Below are positions 9,074 to 17,511 of a stretch of 64,000 nt of DNA, one piece after another (the stretch's first letter is position 1; the number at the start of each line of letters is the position of its first letter). The stretch spans positions 62,001 through 126,000 of the forward strand of contig NZ_RPFJ01000030.1 in the NCBI RefSeq assembly GCF_003813905.1, in the 5' to 3' direction. Source of the DNA: Aureibaculum marinum. Its GTDB lineage: Bacteria; Bacteroidota; Bacteroidia; Flavobacteriales; Flavobacteriaceae. The notes under the pieces were generated by a model. It worked only from the letters and a program-made list of their open reading frames with translations, searched no databases and was not told the origin of the DNA. A program made the position numbers and the translations under genes.

Positions 9074-9787
9074 ATGAGCAAATTAACAGTTGAAACAAGA
9101 AAGAAATTAGTAAAAGTAAGTACTGCAACTATTGCAACTTGCCTTTTTAAAAGAGGGTTAAAAAATCAATTTATTCAAAATGTTAAACCTTTAAAAACAG
9201 GAAAACCAACCATGGTTGGAGAAGCATTTACGCTTAGGTATATTCCTGCAAGGGAAGATTTGAACCCAATTAGTGTTTTTACTGATAAAGAGCATCCGCA
9301 ACGTGTAGCTGTTGAGACTTGTCCTGTGGGAGCTGTTTTGGTTATGGATAGTAGAAAGAATGCTAGAGCGGCTTCAGCTGGTTCTATATTAGTAACTCGA
9401 TTAATGAAACGAGGAGTTGCAGGTGTTGTAACTGATGGCGGATTTAGAGATTCAGCTGAAATTGCAGCATTAAGTATTCCTTCTTATCATCAGCAAGCTT
9501 CTGCACCTACCAATCTAACGTTGCATCAAGCAATAGATATTAATATACCTATAGCATGTGGTGATGTAGCTATATTTCCAGGAGATGTTCTTGTTGGAGA
9601 TGATGATGGAGTTATGGTAATACCTTCAGAAATTGTTGATGAAGTTGCTGAAGAATGTGCTAGAATGACCATTTTTGAGGATTTTGTGTTAGAAAAAGTG
9701 AATGAAGGTAGTGCTATTATAGGATTGTATCCGCCAACAAGTCAAGAAACTTTAGCGGCATTTGAAAACTGGAAAAAGAAAAAATAA
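9074..9787 (+). CDS. RraA / HMG-aldolase-family protein
   Basis: 237-residue member of the RraA-like fold, which contains class II pyruvate aldolases (4-hydroxy-4-methyl-2-oxoglutarate aldolase, oxaloacetate decarboxylase) and the RNase E inhibitor RraA. The metal/substrate motif DGGFRD (R125, D126) and the family signature PGDVLVGDDDGVMVIP (169-184) are intact, as is the AGS...RGVAGVV core. Intact R and D favour an enzyme rather than an RNase regulator. It is divergent from the alginate operon and shares its operator. A pyruvate-releasing retro-aldol step on a 2-keto-3-deoxy sugar acid would fit alginate catabolism, but that substrate is inferred. The xylose genes follow after a 136-bp gap with their own candidate promoter. 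Confidence 0.85.
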   Translation: MSKLTVETRKKLVKVSTATIATCLFKRGLKNQFIQNVKPLKTGKPTMVGEAFTLRYIPAREDLNPISVFTDKEHPQRVAVETCPVGAVLVMDSRKNARAASAGSILVTRLMKRGVAGVVTDGGFRDSAEIAALSIPSYHQQASAPTNLTLHQAIDINIPIACGDVAIFPGDVLVGDDDGVMVIPSEIVDEVAEECARMTIFEDFVLEKVNEGSAIIGLYPPTSQETLAAFENWKKKK

Positions 9788-9858
9788 TTAATTACTTTTT
9801 GGATTTTAAATTGTCATTTATTTTTCTTATAAAATTTCTAATAGTTCTGCCTAAATTT

Positions 9859-9890
9859 AAGTAAATACTTACTTTTTTTTGTTAATTTTG
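9859..9890 (+). promoter_or_regulatory. Candidate xylose operon promoter and operator
   Basis: TAATTTTG (9883-9890) fits the TAnnTTTG -7 element 33 bp before the xylB start. A perfect inverted repeat AAGTAA-N4-TTACTT (9859-9874) lies where the -33 element should be and could bind a xylose regulator. No clear TTTG -33 was seen. Confidence 0.4.
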
Positions 9891-9923
9891 ATATATCATT
9901 TTTAATCATAAAAACCCAAAAAT

Positions 9924-11405
9924 TTGTATTATTTAGGACTCGATATTGGAAGTTCTTCCATAAAAGCCGCGTTGGTTGATATTATTACCGGAAAAAGTAT
10001 AGGAGTTGTTCATGAACCAGAAAAAGAAATGGGTATGTTGTCTGTAAAAAATGGATGGGCAGAGCAAAACCCTGATGATTGGTGGCAACATATTTGTAAC
10101 GCAATTTTAAAATTAAAGAAGAAGTATGCTATTTCAAAAACAGAAATTAAAGGAATAGGTATTTCTTATCAAATGCATGGTCTTGTGGTTGTTGATAATA
10201 ATGGACAACCTTTAAGAGATGCAATTATTTGGTGCGATAGTAGAGCTGTTGAAATAGGAAATGAAGCCTTTCAAACTATTGGAGAAGAAAAATGCATATC
10301 TCATGTGCTAAATTCCCCTGCTAATTTTACTGCATCAAAACTTAAATGGGTAAAAGATAATGAGCCTGAGCTTTATGCTAAAACGTATAAATTTATGCTC
10401 CCAGGAGATTATATAGCCTATAAGTTTTCAAATAAAATTAATACGACTATTTCTGGTTTGTCAGAAGGTATCTTTTGGGATTTTAAGAATGATACCATAG
10501 CTGAGTTTTTGTTGGATTATTATAAGATAGATAAAAATAAAATTCCTGCTATTGTAGACACCTTTGGTTTGCAATCTGTTGTCGATAAAAACGGGGCTTC
10601 TCAAAGTGGATTAGCAGAAGGTACTCCAATTATGTATAGAGCAGGAGACCAGCCAAATAATGCATTAACTCTAAATGTGTTTAATCCCGGAGAAGTTGCA
10701 GCTACAGGTGGTACTTCGGGCGTTTTTTATGCTGTTACAGATAATTTATCAGGAAAAGAAAGTACTAGAGTTAATAATTTTGCTCATGTTAATTATACAA
10801 AATTAGAGCCAAGAATTGGTAAATTATTGAATATTAATGGTGCTGGAATTCAATACAGATGGTTGCTTAATAATTTAGATGTGAGTTCGTATGAGCAGAT
10901 GAATAATTTAGCATCAGAAATTCCGGTAGGATCTGAAGGCGTTTGCATATTACCTTTTGGAAATGGAGCCGAAAGAATGTTAAACAATATCGATTTAGGT
11001 ACAAGTCTATTCAATATTAATTTAAATAATCATCATAAAGGGCATTTGTGTAGAGCAGCATTAGAGGGGATTGCTTTTTCGTTTGTTTATGGTATGGAAA
11101 TTTTAATTTCTGATGGTATCAAGCCTAAAGTAATTAGAACAGGTAATGATAATTTATTTCGCTCAGAAATTTTTGCAACTACTGTAGCAACATTAATCGG
11201 ACAAGAGATTGAAATTTATAATACTACAGGAGCTATAGGTGCTGCAAGAGCTGCCGGAATAAGCAATGAAGGGTTTGCAAAACATGGTAAAATGATTATG
11301 GATAACGATTATATAAAAACAATTGTTCCATCAAATAATAAAAAGCCTTATTTAAAGGCATATAATTGTTGGACTAAAGAACTTAAAAATAAGTTACAAC
11401 AGTAA
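9924..11405 (+). CDS. xylB: Xylulokinase
   Basis: FGGY-family carbohydrate kinase, 493 residues, phosphorylating D-xylulose to xylulose 5-phosphate for the pentose phosphate pathway. The N-terminal phosphate-binding motif YLGLDIGSSSIKAAL is intact. MHG in SYQMHGLVVV, the AIIWCDSRA segment and GDQPNNAL near the catalytic Asp are as in xylulokinases. The chosen start is TTG: no ATG precedes the phosphate loop in frame, and TTG gives the standard MYYLGLDIG beginning. It is followed by xylose isomerase and a sugar symporter, which fixes the substrate. Other FGGY kinases are similar, but the neighbours make xylulose by far the likeliest. Confidence 0.93.
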   Translation: MYYLGLDIGSSSIKAALVDIITGKSIGVVHEPEKEMGMLSVKNGWAEQNPDDWWQHICNAILKLKKKYAISKTEIKGIGISYQMHGLVVVDNNGQPLRDAIIWCDSRAVEIGNEAFQTIGEEKCISHVLNSPANFTASKLKWVKDNEPELYAKTYKFMLPGDYIAYKFSNKINTTISGLSEGIFWDFKNDTIAEFLLDYYKIDKNKIPAIVDTFGLQSVVDKNGASQSGLAEGTPIMYRAGDQPNNALTLNVFNPGEVAATGGTSGVFYAVTDNLSGKESTRVNNFAHVNYTKLEPRIGKLLNINGAGIQYRWLLNNLDVSSYEQMNNLASEIPVGSEGVCILPFGNGAERMLNNIDLGTSLFNINLNNHHKGHLCRAALEGIAFSFVYGMEILISDGIKPKVIRTGNDNLFRSEIFATTVATLIGQEIEIYNTTGAIGAARAAGISNEGFAKHGKMIMDNDYIKTIVPSNNKKPYLKAYNCWTKELKNKLQQ

Positions 11406-11467
11406 TTAAAAAGGTAGATAGAAAATAATATACAAATTAGAAATTAACAATTCATGTTTATTCAAGT

Positions 11468-11488
11468 ATCTCATCTATTATATGAGAT
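11468..11488 (+). other. Hairpin in the xylB-xylA spacer
   Basis: ATCTCAT and ATGAGAT form a perfect 7-bp inverted repeat with a 7-nt loop in the 114-bp spacer before xylA. No T-run follows, so it is more likely an mRNA processing or stability element, or a protein site, than a terminator. Confidence 0.3.
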
Positions 11489-11519
11489 TATGATAACATA
11501 TTATTAAATAAATTTAAAA

Positions 11520-12836
11520 ATGGCAACAAAAGAGTACTACAAAGGCATTGGAAAAATAAAGTTTGAAGGAAAAGAGTCGGACAACCCGTTAGCTTTTAAA
11601 TATTACAACCCTGAACAAGTGGTAGCAGGTAAAACCATGCGAGAGCATTTTAAATTTGCAATAGCTTACTGGCATTCATTTTGTGGTCAGGGAGGCGATC
11701 CATTTGGCCCTGGTACTCAGAACTTTGAATGGGATAAATCTTCAGACCCAATTCAAGCAGCAAAAGATAAAGCAGATGCAGCTTTTGAATTTATTTCAAA
11801 AATAGGATTTGACTATTTCTGTTTCCATGACTATGATTTGGTTCAAGAAGCATCAACATTTGCAGAATCAGAAAGTCGTTTGAATGAAATAACTGATTAT
11901 ATTAAAAATAAACAAAAAGAAACAGGTATTAAACTACTTTGGGGTACTGCTAATTGTTTTTCAAATCCTAGATATATGAATGGTGCAGCAACCAATCCTG
12001 AGTTTAATGTTGTAGCAAGAGCCGGAGGGCAAATAAAATTGGCTTTAGATGCTACTATTAAATTAGGTGGTGAAAATTATGTTTTTTGGGGAGGTAGAGA
12101 AGGATATATGTCTCTATTAAATACAGATATGGGACGTGAACTTGATCATATGGGGCAGTTTTTAGCTATGGCAAGAGATTATGCTAGAGCTCAAGGTTTT
12201 AAAGGAAACTTTTTTATTGAGCCAAAACCTATGGAACCTATGAAACATCAATATGATTTTGATACAGCTACTGCTATTGGTTTTTTAAGAGAATATGGAT
12301 TAGATAAAGATTTTAAAATAAATATTGAGGTTAATCATGCTACATTGGCTCAACATACTTTTCAACATGAAATTGAAGTTGCTGCTAAAGCAGGAATGTT
12401 AGGTAGTTTAGATGCTAATAGAGGTGATTATCAAAATGGATGGGACACAGACCAATTCCCAAACAATATTCAAGAAACTACTGAAGCTATGCTTGTTTTC
12501 TTAAAAGCTGGTGGTTTACAAGGAGGTGGAATTAATTTTGATGCTAAAATAAGAAGAAATTCTACCGATTTAGAAGATATTTTTTATGCTCATATTGGTG
12601 GTGCAGACACTTTTGCTAGAGCATTATTAATAGCAGATAAGATTATCAGTTCTTCGCCATATCAAAAATTAAGAAAAGAAAGATATAGTTCTTTTGATTC
12701 TGGTAAAGGAAAAGACTTTGAATTGGGTAAATTAAACTTACAAGATTTGTATGAAATAGCTCAAGAAAATGGAGAATTACCATTAAAAAGTGGTAAACAA
12801 GAATTGTTTGAAAATATAATCAATCAATATATTTGA
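11520..12836 (+). CDS. xylA: Xylose isomerase
   Basis: Class II xylose isomerase of 438 residues, converting D-xylose to D-xylulose in the cytoplasm. Diagnostic segments are [20 protein letters not shown], the active-site FCFHDYD, the sugar- and metal-binding [32 protein letters not shown] and GSLDANRGD. Length and sequence match the Bacteroidota and Firmicutes long form. It lies between xylulokinase and a sugar/H+ symporter and is the central enzyme of a complete xylose uptake and entry module. Confidence 0.97.
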   Translation: MATKEYYKGIGKIKFEGKESDNPLAFKYYNPEQVVAGKTMREHFKFAIAYWHSFCGQGGDPFGPGTQNFEWDKSSDPIQAAKDKADAAFEFISKIGFDYFCFHDYDLVQEASTFAESESRLNEITDYIKNKQKETGIKLLWGTANCFSNPRYMNGAATNPEFNVVARAGGQIKLALDATIKLGGENYVFWGGREGYMSLLNTDMGRELDHMGQFLAMARDYARAQGFKGNFFIEPKPMEPMKHQYDFDTATAIGFLREYGLDKDFKINIEVNHATLAQHTFQHEIEVAAKAGMLGSLDANRGDYQNGWDTDQFPNNIQETTEAMLVFLKAGGLQGGGINFDAKIRRNSTDLEDIFYAHIGGADTFARALLIADKIISSSPYQKLRKERYSSFDSGKGKDFELGKLNLQDLYEIAQENGELPLKSGKQELFENIINQYI

Positions 12837-12846
12837 TCGCCTGACC

Positions 12847-14268
12847 ATGCAAAAATACTCAAACACAGGCTATTTAATTAAATTAACATTGGTAGCCACC
12901 TTAGGTGGGTTACTGTTTGGTTATGACACTGCTGTAATTTCAGGTACTGTAAGTTCATTAGATAGTTTTTTTGTAAAACCTTTTGGATTGGGAGAGGCAG
13001 CTACTAATTCTCGATTGGGAATGGTAGTTTCAAGTGCTTTAATTGGTTGTATTATTGGAGGTCTTATTGGAGGTGTTGTCAGTAAAAATTTTGGCCGTAA
13101 AAAAGGGTTAATCTTGGCTGCGGTGTTGTTTTTACTATCGGCTCTTGGCTCTTCTATGCCTGAAATGTTTATAAAACCTATTGGTGAAGGAGATCACACT
13201 TTTATCTACATTTTTGTGATATATAGAATTCTTGGAGGTATTGGTGTAGGATTAGCTTCTATGTTATCTCCACTTTACATTGCTGAAATAGCTCCAGCTA
13301 AGAGTAGAGGAAAGTTGGTGTCTATGAATCAATTTGCCATTATTTTTGGTATGTTGGTGGTATATTTTGTGAACTATTATATTGCAAAACAAGGTGATGA
13401 AAGTTGGTTGAATACAATTGGATGGCGTTGGATGTTTGCTTCAGAAACAATTCCCGCTAGCTTATTTCTATTAATGCTATTTTTTGTTCCAGATACTCCA
13501 AGGTCATTGGTATTAAGAAATAACGATAAAAAGGCATTAGAAGTATTAACTAAAGTTAATGGAATAGAAGAAGCTGAAAAAATATTAGTTAGTATAAAAA
13601 GTACAATTGTAAGTCATTCAGGAAAATTATTTTCTTTTGGAGTTGGCATTATTGTAATCGGTGTTTTACTATCTATATTTCAACAATTTGTGGGTATTAA
13701 TGTTGTCTTATATTATGCTCCAGAAATATTTAAATCAATGGGGTCAGGTACTGATGCTGCATTGTTACAAACAATTATTGTTGGGGCTGTAAATTTATTA
13801 TTTACAGTACTGGCAATTATGACCGTTGATAAATTTGGTAGAAAACCATTGATGATTATTGGTGCTTTAGGGATGTCAATGTCTATGTTTGCTCTAGGTA
13901 CTGCATTTTTTAGTGAGTCTGTTGGCCTTTTTGCTTTAGTATGTATGTTGGTGTATGTTGCAAGTTTTGCAATGAGTTGGGGACCCGTTGTTTGGGTTTT
14001 GCTTTCTGAGATTTTTCCTAACAAAATTAGAGGTAAAGCTATGGCTGTAGCCGTAGCAGCCCAATGGATTTCTAATTATCTGGTTTCATGGACTTTTCCA
14101 ATGATGGATAAAAACAGTTATTTATTAGAAAACTTTAATCATGGATTTTCTTATTGGGTATACGGATTTATGGGACTTTTAGCTATGTTTTTAGTATGGA
14201 AATTTGTACCAGAAACTAAAGGTAAAACGCTTGAAGAGATGGAAGTTCTTTGGAAGAAAAAGAACTAA
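12847..14268 (+). CDS. MFS sugar/H+ symporter, XylE-like
   Basis: Twelve-helix major facilitator of the sugar porter family, 473 residues, in the inner membrane. Signature motifs are LFGYDTAVISG in helix 1, NFGRKKG and KFGRKPL in the cytoplasmic loops, the PxxPRxL motif (VPDTPRSLV), QQFVGINVVLYYAP in helix 7 and the terminal PETKGKTLEEME. It starts 10 bp after xylA, so both are on one transcript and D-xylose is the likely substrate with proton coupling. Homology alone cannot separate xylose from glucose or arabinose porters; the assignment rests on the operon. Confidence 0.9.
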   Translation: MQKYSNTGYLIKLTLVATLGGLLFGYDTAVISGTVSSLDSFFVKPFGLGEAATNSRLGMVVSSALIGCIIGGLIGGVVSKNFGRKKGLILAAVLFLLSALGSSMPEMFIKPIGEGDHTFIYIFVIYRILGGIGVGLASMLSPLYIAEIAPAKSRGKLVSMNQFAIIFGMLVVYFVNYYIAKQGDESWLNTIGWRWMFASETIPASLFLLMLFFVPDTPRSLVLRNNDKKALEVLTKVNGIEEAEKILVSIKSTIVSHSGKLFSFGVGIIVIGVLLSIFQQFVGINVVLYYAPEIFKSMGSGTDAALLQTIIVGAVNLLFTVLAIMTVDKFGRKPLMIIGALGMSMSMFALGTAFFSESVGLFALVCMLVYVASFAMSWGPVVWVLLSEIFPNKIRGKAMAVAVAAQWISNYLVSWTFPMMDKNSYLLENFNHGFSYWVYGFMGLLAMFLVWKFVPETKGKTLEEMEVLWKKKN

Positions 14269-14331
14269 TATTAAATTAATACAATAGAAGTAATACTTTT
14301 TTATTCGTATTGACAACGTATTGTTTCTCAA

Positions 14332-14380
14332 TTCATAAATAAACCTCTATATTTTTTGAATATAGAGGTTTATTTATGAA
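14332..14380 (+). terminator. Long perfect hairpin after the xylose operon
   Basis: Arms at 14332-14351 and 14361-14380 are perfect 20-bp reverse complements, extendable by two A-T pairs into the 9-nt loop. The CCTCTATA/TATAGAGG core is flanked by AT-rich arms. Placed 64 bp after the symporter stop, it should act as a terminator, although no clean T-run follows on the plus strand. Confidence 0.65.
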
Positions 14381-14526
14381 TATTATAACTAGAAGGTTTG
14401 AATATGTAATATAACCTATAAAACTACTCGTTGAACCGTTAAATTTGATACAGAACTGATATTTATCATATTAAGTTAGTTCTTTTTTTTAGAAATTTAG
14501 CTAACATAATTTTAAAGAGTAATATC

Positions 14527-14943
14527 ATGAAAAGCAAGGAGCCAGTTTCTAAAATAATGACTAAAAATGTTATATCAATTAAAAAAGATGCAAAATTACC
14601 TACAGCTGAAAAGTTGTTTAGAAAGTATAAAATAAGACATGTTCCAGTTGTAGAAAATGATAAAATTGTAGGTATATTAAGTTTGACTGATTTATCTAGA
14701 ATTAGTTTTGCTGATGCCTATGATGACAATCAGTTTGTTGATGATTCTTTATACAGTATGCTTTCAGTAGGCCAAATAATGGCTAATAACCCTATAAAAG
14801 TATCATCAGAAACCACAATTAAAGATGTAGCTTTAATACTAACAAAGCATGAGTTTCATGCTCTTCCGGTAGTAAATGGTGAGAGTTTAGTGGGAATTGT
14901 AACTACAACCGATTTGCTAAAATATTTAATTGAAATATGCTAA
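14527..14943 (+). CDS. Two-CBS-domain protein
   Basis: 138-residue cytoplasmic protein made only of a CBS pair. Motif repeats are IMTKNVISIKKDAKL...HVPVVENDKIVGILSLTDL and IMANNPIKVSSETTI...HALPVVNGESLVGIVTTTDL. Such pairs bind adenine nucleotides such as AMP, ATP or SAM and sense energy state. Stand-alone versions are regulators with unknown partners. It is a single gene with spacers on both sides; TAAATTTG at 14440-14447 could be its -7 element. Confidence 0.88.
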   Translation: MKSKEPVSKIMTKNVISIKKDAKLPTAEKLFRKYKIRHVPVVENDKIVGILSLTDLSRISFADAYDDNQFVDDSLYSMLSVGQIMANNPIKVSSETTIKDVALILTKHEFHALPVVNGESLVGIVTTTDLLKYLIEIC

Positions 14944-15084
14944 AAACTATATATAATACGTTCATAATGCTGTTTTTGAAAAAAATAGTTGTATTATAGC
15001 ATAGAAAAAGAAAGAAATATTTAAAAAAATGACCTATCTTTACGTGGTCACTTAAAAATAAATTGCTATTTAAAAACAACTATT

Positions 15085-15843
15085 TTGATAGAACTTGTAA
15101 GCCTTGTATTTGGGTCAACTAATTTGACCCGTTTCGTGTTGTTCCCTAAATTCATGTATGGAGCACAAAGGGCGATTATTGCTGAAAATTTCAGTTTTTA
15201 TAATAATTTGTCCATTATTGATAAGCGTTACTTTGAACATAGAGTTTTAAGGTTTATAGATTCCCATAATTTTATAGGTAGAGATGGAGTAGTAGTTACC
15301 AAAAAAATGGAACTATTAATTGCATCTACTGCTGTAATGTTAACTTTTGGAATGAGAAGATATTTATTTTCTCAGTTTGAAAATATTGTTATTTACCCTA
15401 AAAATTACCGTTCTAAAGTAACTAATAAACGTCATCAAGGAGAAACCAACCCGAGATTAGGAACTATTGTTTTTTCTTGGGATGATTTTATGAATGGTAT
15501 AGAAATTGAAGATAATAATTTAAATTTAGGGTTGCATGAGTTAACGCATGCATTGCACTTTAGCTTTTTAAAAGAAAAAAGCTTTACTTCAGTTGTGTTT
15601 TTAGATCATTTTTCAGCTCTTTTAGAGCGATTGAAAGATAAGAAATTACAACGAAAAATTGTTGAATCAGGCTATTTAAGAGAGTATGGTTTTAGCAATC
15701 AATTTGAATTTTTATCTGTTGTAGTTGAGCACTTTTTTGAAACTCCACATGAGTTTAATCAAAAATTACCAGAAGTTTACAAAATGGTAAAAAGAATGAT
15801 GAATTTAGACACTTTAAAAATGATGTCTAAGCCTTCAGCTTAA
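15085..15843 (+). CDS. MtfA-like zinc metallopeptidase (M90)
   Basis: Protein of the MtfA/M90 peptidase family. The zincin motif HELTH is at residues 151-155 (LGLHELTHALHF) with a downstream glutamate-rich segment (FEFLSVVVEHFFETP) supplying the third ligand, as in MtfA. E. coli MtfA is an aminopeptidase that also titrates the Mlc repressor; that partner role is not implied here. The start is uncertain: this frame opens with TTG, while the first ATG is at codon 24 and the homologous core begins near residue 30. TATCTTTA at 15034 is a near-consensus -7 element. Confidence 0.8.
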   Translation: MIELVSLVFGSTNLTRFVLFPKFMYGAQRAIIAENFSFYNNLSIIDKRYFEHRVLRFIDSHNFIGRDGVVVTKKMELLIASTAVMLTFGMRRYLFSQFENIVIYPKNYRSKVTNKRHQGETNPRLGTIVFSWDDFMNGIEIEDNNLNLGLHELTHALHFSFLKEKSFTSVVFLDHFSALLERLKDKKLQRKIVESGYLREYGFSNQFEFLSVVVEHFFETPHEFNQKLPEVYKMVKRMMNLDTLKMMSKPSA

Positions 15844-15849
15844 TGTTAT

Positions 15850-16614
15850 TTATCTAAACAGCATTATTAAAGCTCCAATAGAAGTTACTATTAAAATAAA
15901 TTTTCTATAATTTAGGTTAGATATTTTTTTAACAATAAGTACTCCTATAAAGAAGCCGACAATTATACCTGGTATAAGTATAGAGTTAAGTAATAAGGTT
16001 TCTTTTGTTATTGTTTTCCATATAAAAATATGAAAAGGGAGTTTAAATATATTAATGATAAAAAACAACCAAGCAGCGGTTCCTATAAATTCATTTTTAG
16101 GTAATTTAATCGCTAAGAAATAAATATTTGAAATTGGACCTGCTAAGTTGCCAATCATCGTTGCAAATCCTGCTAAAAATCCTGCAGAGCTAGAAAACGC
16201 CTTATGGGTTGGAATTTTGCTTAATTTTCTTTTTTCGGTATATAATAAAATTAATACTGATGTAATAATAATTAGAGCCATCAGTCGTTTAAAAAGCACT
16301 TCAGAAATATCATTTCCTACCCAAACACCTATTAAAACACCTACCACCATCCAAGGTATTAATTTTAATATATATTTCCATTGTACATGCCTATGGTAAT
16401 AAATTACAGCAAAAATATCGGCAATAATTAACATAGGGAGTAGCACTCCTGTTGACGATTTTTCTCCAAAAACAAATGCTAATATTACAACATTAAGAAT
16501 ACCAATGCCTTTTATTCCAGATTTTGAAAGTCCTAATAACAGTATTGCTATAAATATAGAAACCCATTGTAGATTAGATAAATTGAAAGCATTTAAAACT
16601 TCAATAAAAATCAC
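15850..16614 (-). CDS. TauE/SafE-family membrane permease
   Basis: 254-residue integral membrane protein with about eight hydrophobic helices and the two-repeat layout of the TauE/SafE (DUF81) family. Glycine-rich pairs GLSKSGIKGIG near the N-terminus and the second-half SAGFLAGFATMIGNLAGPISNIYFLA are typical. Family members export sulfite, sulfoacetate or related organic anions, but the substrate is unknown here. It is convergent with the metallopeptidase gene (6 bp between stops) and follows a glyoxalase-like gene by 26 bp, so it is probably the last gene of a minus-strand transcript. Confidence 0.85.
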   Translation of the reverse strand: MIFIEVLNAFNLSNLQWVSIFIAILLLGLSKSGIKGIGILNVVILAFVFGEKSSTGVLLPMLIIADIFAVIYYHRHVQWKYILKLIPWMVVGVLIGVWVGNDISEVLFKRLMALIIITSVLILLYTEKRKLSKIPTHKAFSSSAGFLAGFATMIGNLAGPISNIYFLAIKLPKNEFIGTAAWLFFIINIFKLPFHIFIWKTITKETLLLNSILIPGIIVGFFIGVLIVKKISNLNYRKFILIVTSIGALIMLFR

Positions 16615-16640
16615 TTTTATGCTTAATTGATTAAATTAGT

Positions 16641-17027
16641 TTATAAAAATGCTGAATCATTGGGCTCCCAAAGTTCTATTTTGTTTCCATCTAAATCTAG
16701 AATCCAACCAAATTTTCCATAGTCATATTCTTCTATTTTATCAATTACAGTGACCCCTTCATTTTTTAATTCATCTAAGAGTTCAACTAAATTTTCTACT
16801 CTATAATTAAGCATAAAATTGTTTTGCGAAGGTTCAAAATATGTTGTGTCTTTTTTAAAAGGGCTCCATTGTGTTGAGCATTTATTACCTGCTTCATCTT
16901 TCCACCAAAAAGTACAGCCATAATCATCTGTATTAAAACCTAAATGTTTTTTGTACCAATTTTTTGTAGCGTTCGGATCTTGACTTTTAAAAAATATACC
17001 ACCAATTCCTTTGACTCTTTTTTTCAT
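16641..17027 (-). CDS. VOC-superfamily (glyoxalase/bleomycin-resistance-like) protein
   Basis: 128-residue protein with a vicinal oxygen chelate fold: GIGGIFFKSQDPNATKNWYKKHLGF in the first half and GWILDLDGNKIELWEP in the second, the usual beta-alpha-beta-beta-beta repeats. The terminal glutamate in IELWEP is the typical metal ligand. Substrate cannot be told. It starts 4 bp after the DUF1801 gene stop, so the two are translationally close. Confidence 0.85.
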   Translation of the reverse strand: MKKRVKGIGGIFFKSQDPNATKNWYKKHLGFNTDDYGCTFWWKDEAGNKCSTQWSPFKKDTTYFEPSQNNFMLNYRVENLVELLDELKNEGVTVIDKIEEYDYGKFGWILDLDGNKIELWEPNDSAFL

Positions 17028-17031
17028 AAGA

Positions 17032-17487
17032 TTATTTTCTTAAATTATTTTCATAGATATCAATCCACTGATTTACTGTTATTTTTTTTGCTAGTTCTCC
17101 AATTAATTTAAAAGGTATGGCATCTATATTTTTAAAGCGAATACAACTTTTTCCAATATCTAATTTTCGGTTACAATGCTTAGGATATTCCTTAATAAAC
17201 CAATCTGCTAATTCTTTTTTTGCATAAATGCCACTATGATATAAATTGATAGAATTTTTTTGGGATGCTAAATTTAAAAAGGGTAGTGGTAGTTTTGGAT
17301 TGCAATGATAGCCTTTTGGATATTTAGATAAAGGAACAAAATAACCTATCATCCCATAACTTATACCTTCTTCAAACCCATGGGGTAAATTATTTATTAA
17401 AACGTTACGCAGTGTTTTAATAGCTTCTTTTCGATCTTCAGGGAGCTGATTTATATATTCATCAACAGAAGTGGTGTTATATTGCAT
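17032..17487 (-). CDS. DUF1801 (YdhG-like) protein
   Basis: 151-residue cytoplasmic protein of the DUF1801 family. Typical parts are the opening TSVDEYINQLPEDRKEAIKTLRNVL, the glycine- and tyrosine-containing core EGISYGMIGYFVP, and the late RKLDIGKSCIRFKN. The fold is related to the iron-chaperone-like YdhG group; function is unknown. It lies in a minus-strand run with a VOC protein and a dehydrogenase. Confidence 0.8.
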   Translation of the reverse strand: MQYNTTSVDEYINQLPEDRKEAIKTLRNVLINNLPHGFEEGISYGMIGYFVPLSKYPKGYHCNPKLPLPFLNLASQKNSINLYHSGIYAKKELADWFIKEYPKHCNRKLDIGKSCIRFKNIDAIPFKLIGELAKKITVNQWIDIYENNLRK

Positions 17488-17511
17488 ATAAACGTTTAAT
17501 TTTTCAACAAG

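Noticed and set aside
16148-16399. Long plus-strand open frame opposite the TauE-like gene, and similar ones opposite purM, bactofilin and others
   Set aside because: They are antisense shadows: no homology-like motifs, while the opposite strand carries intact conserved proteins.
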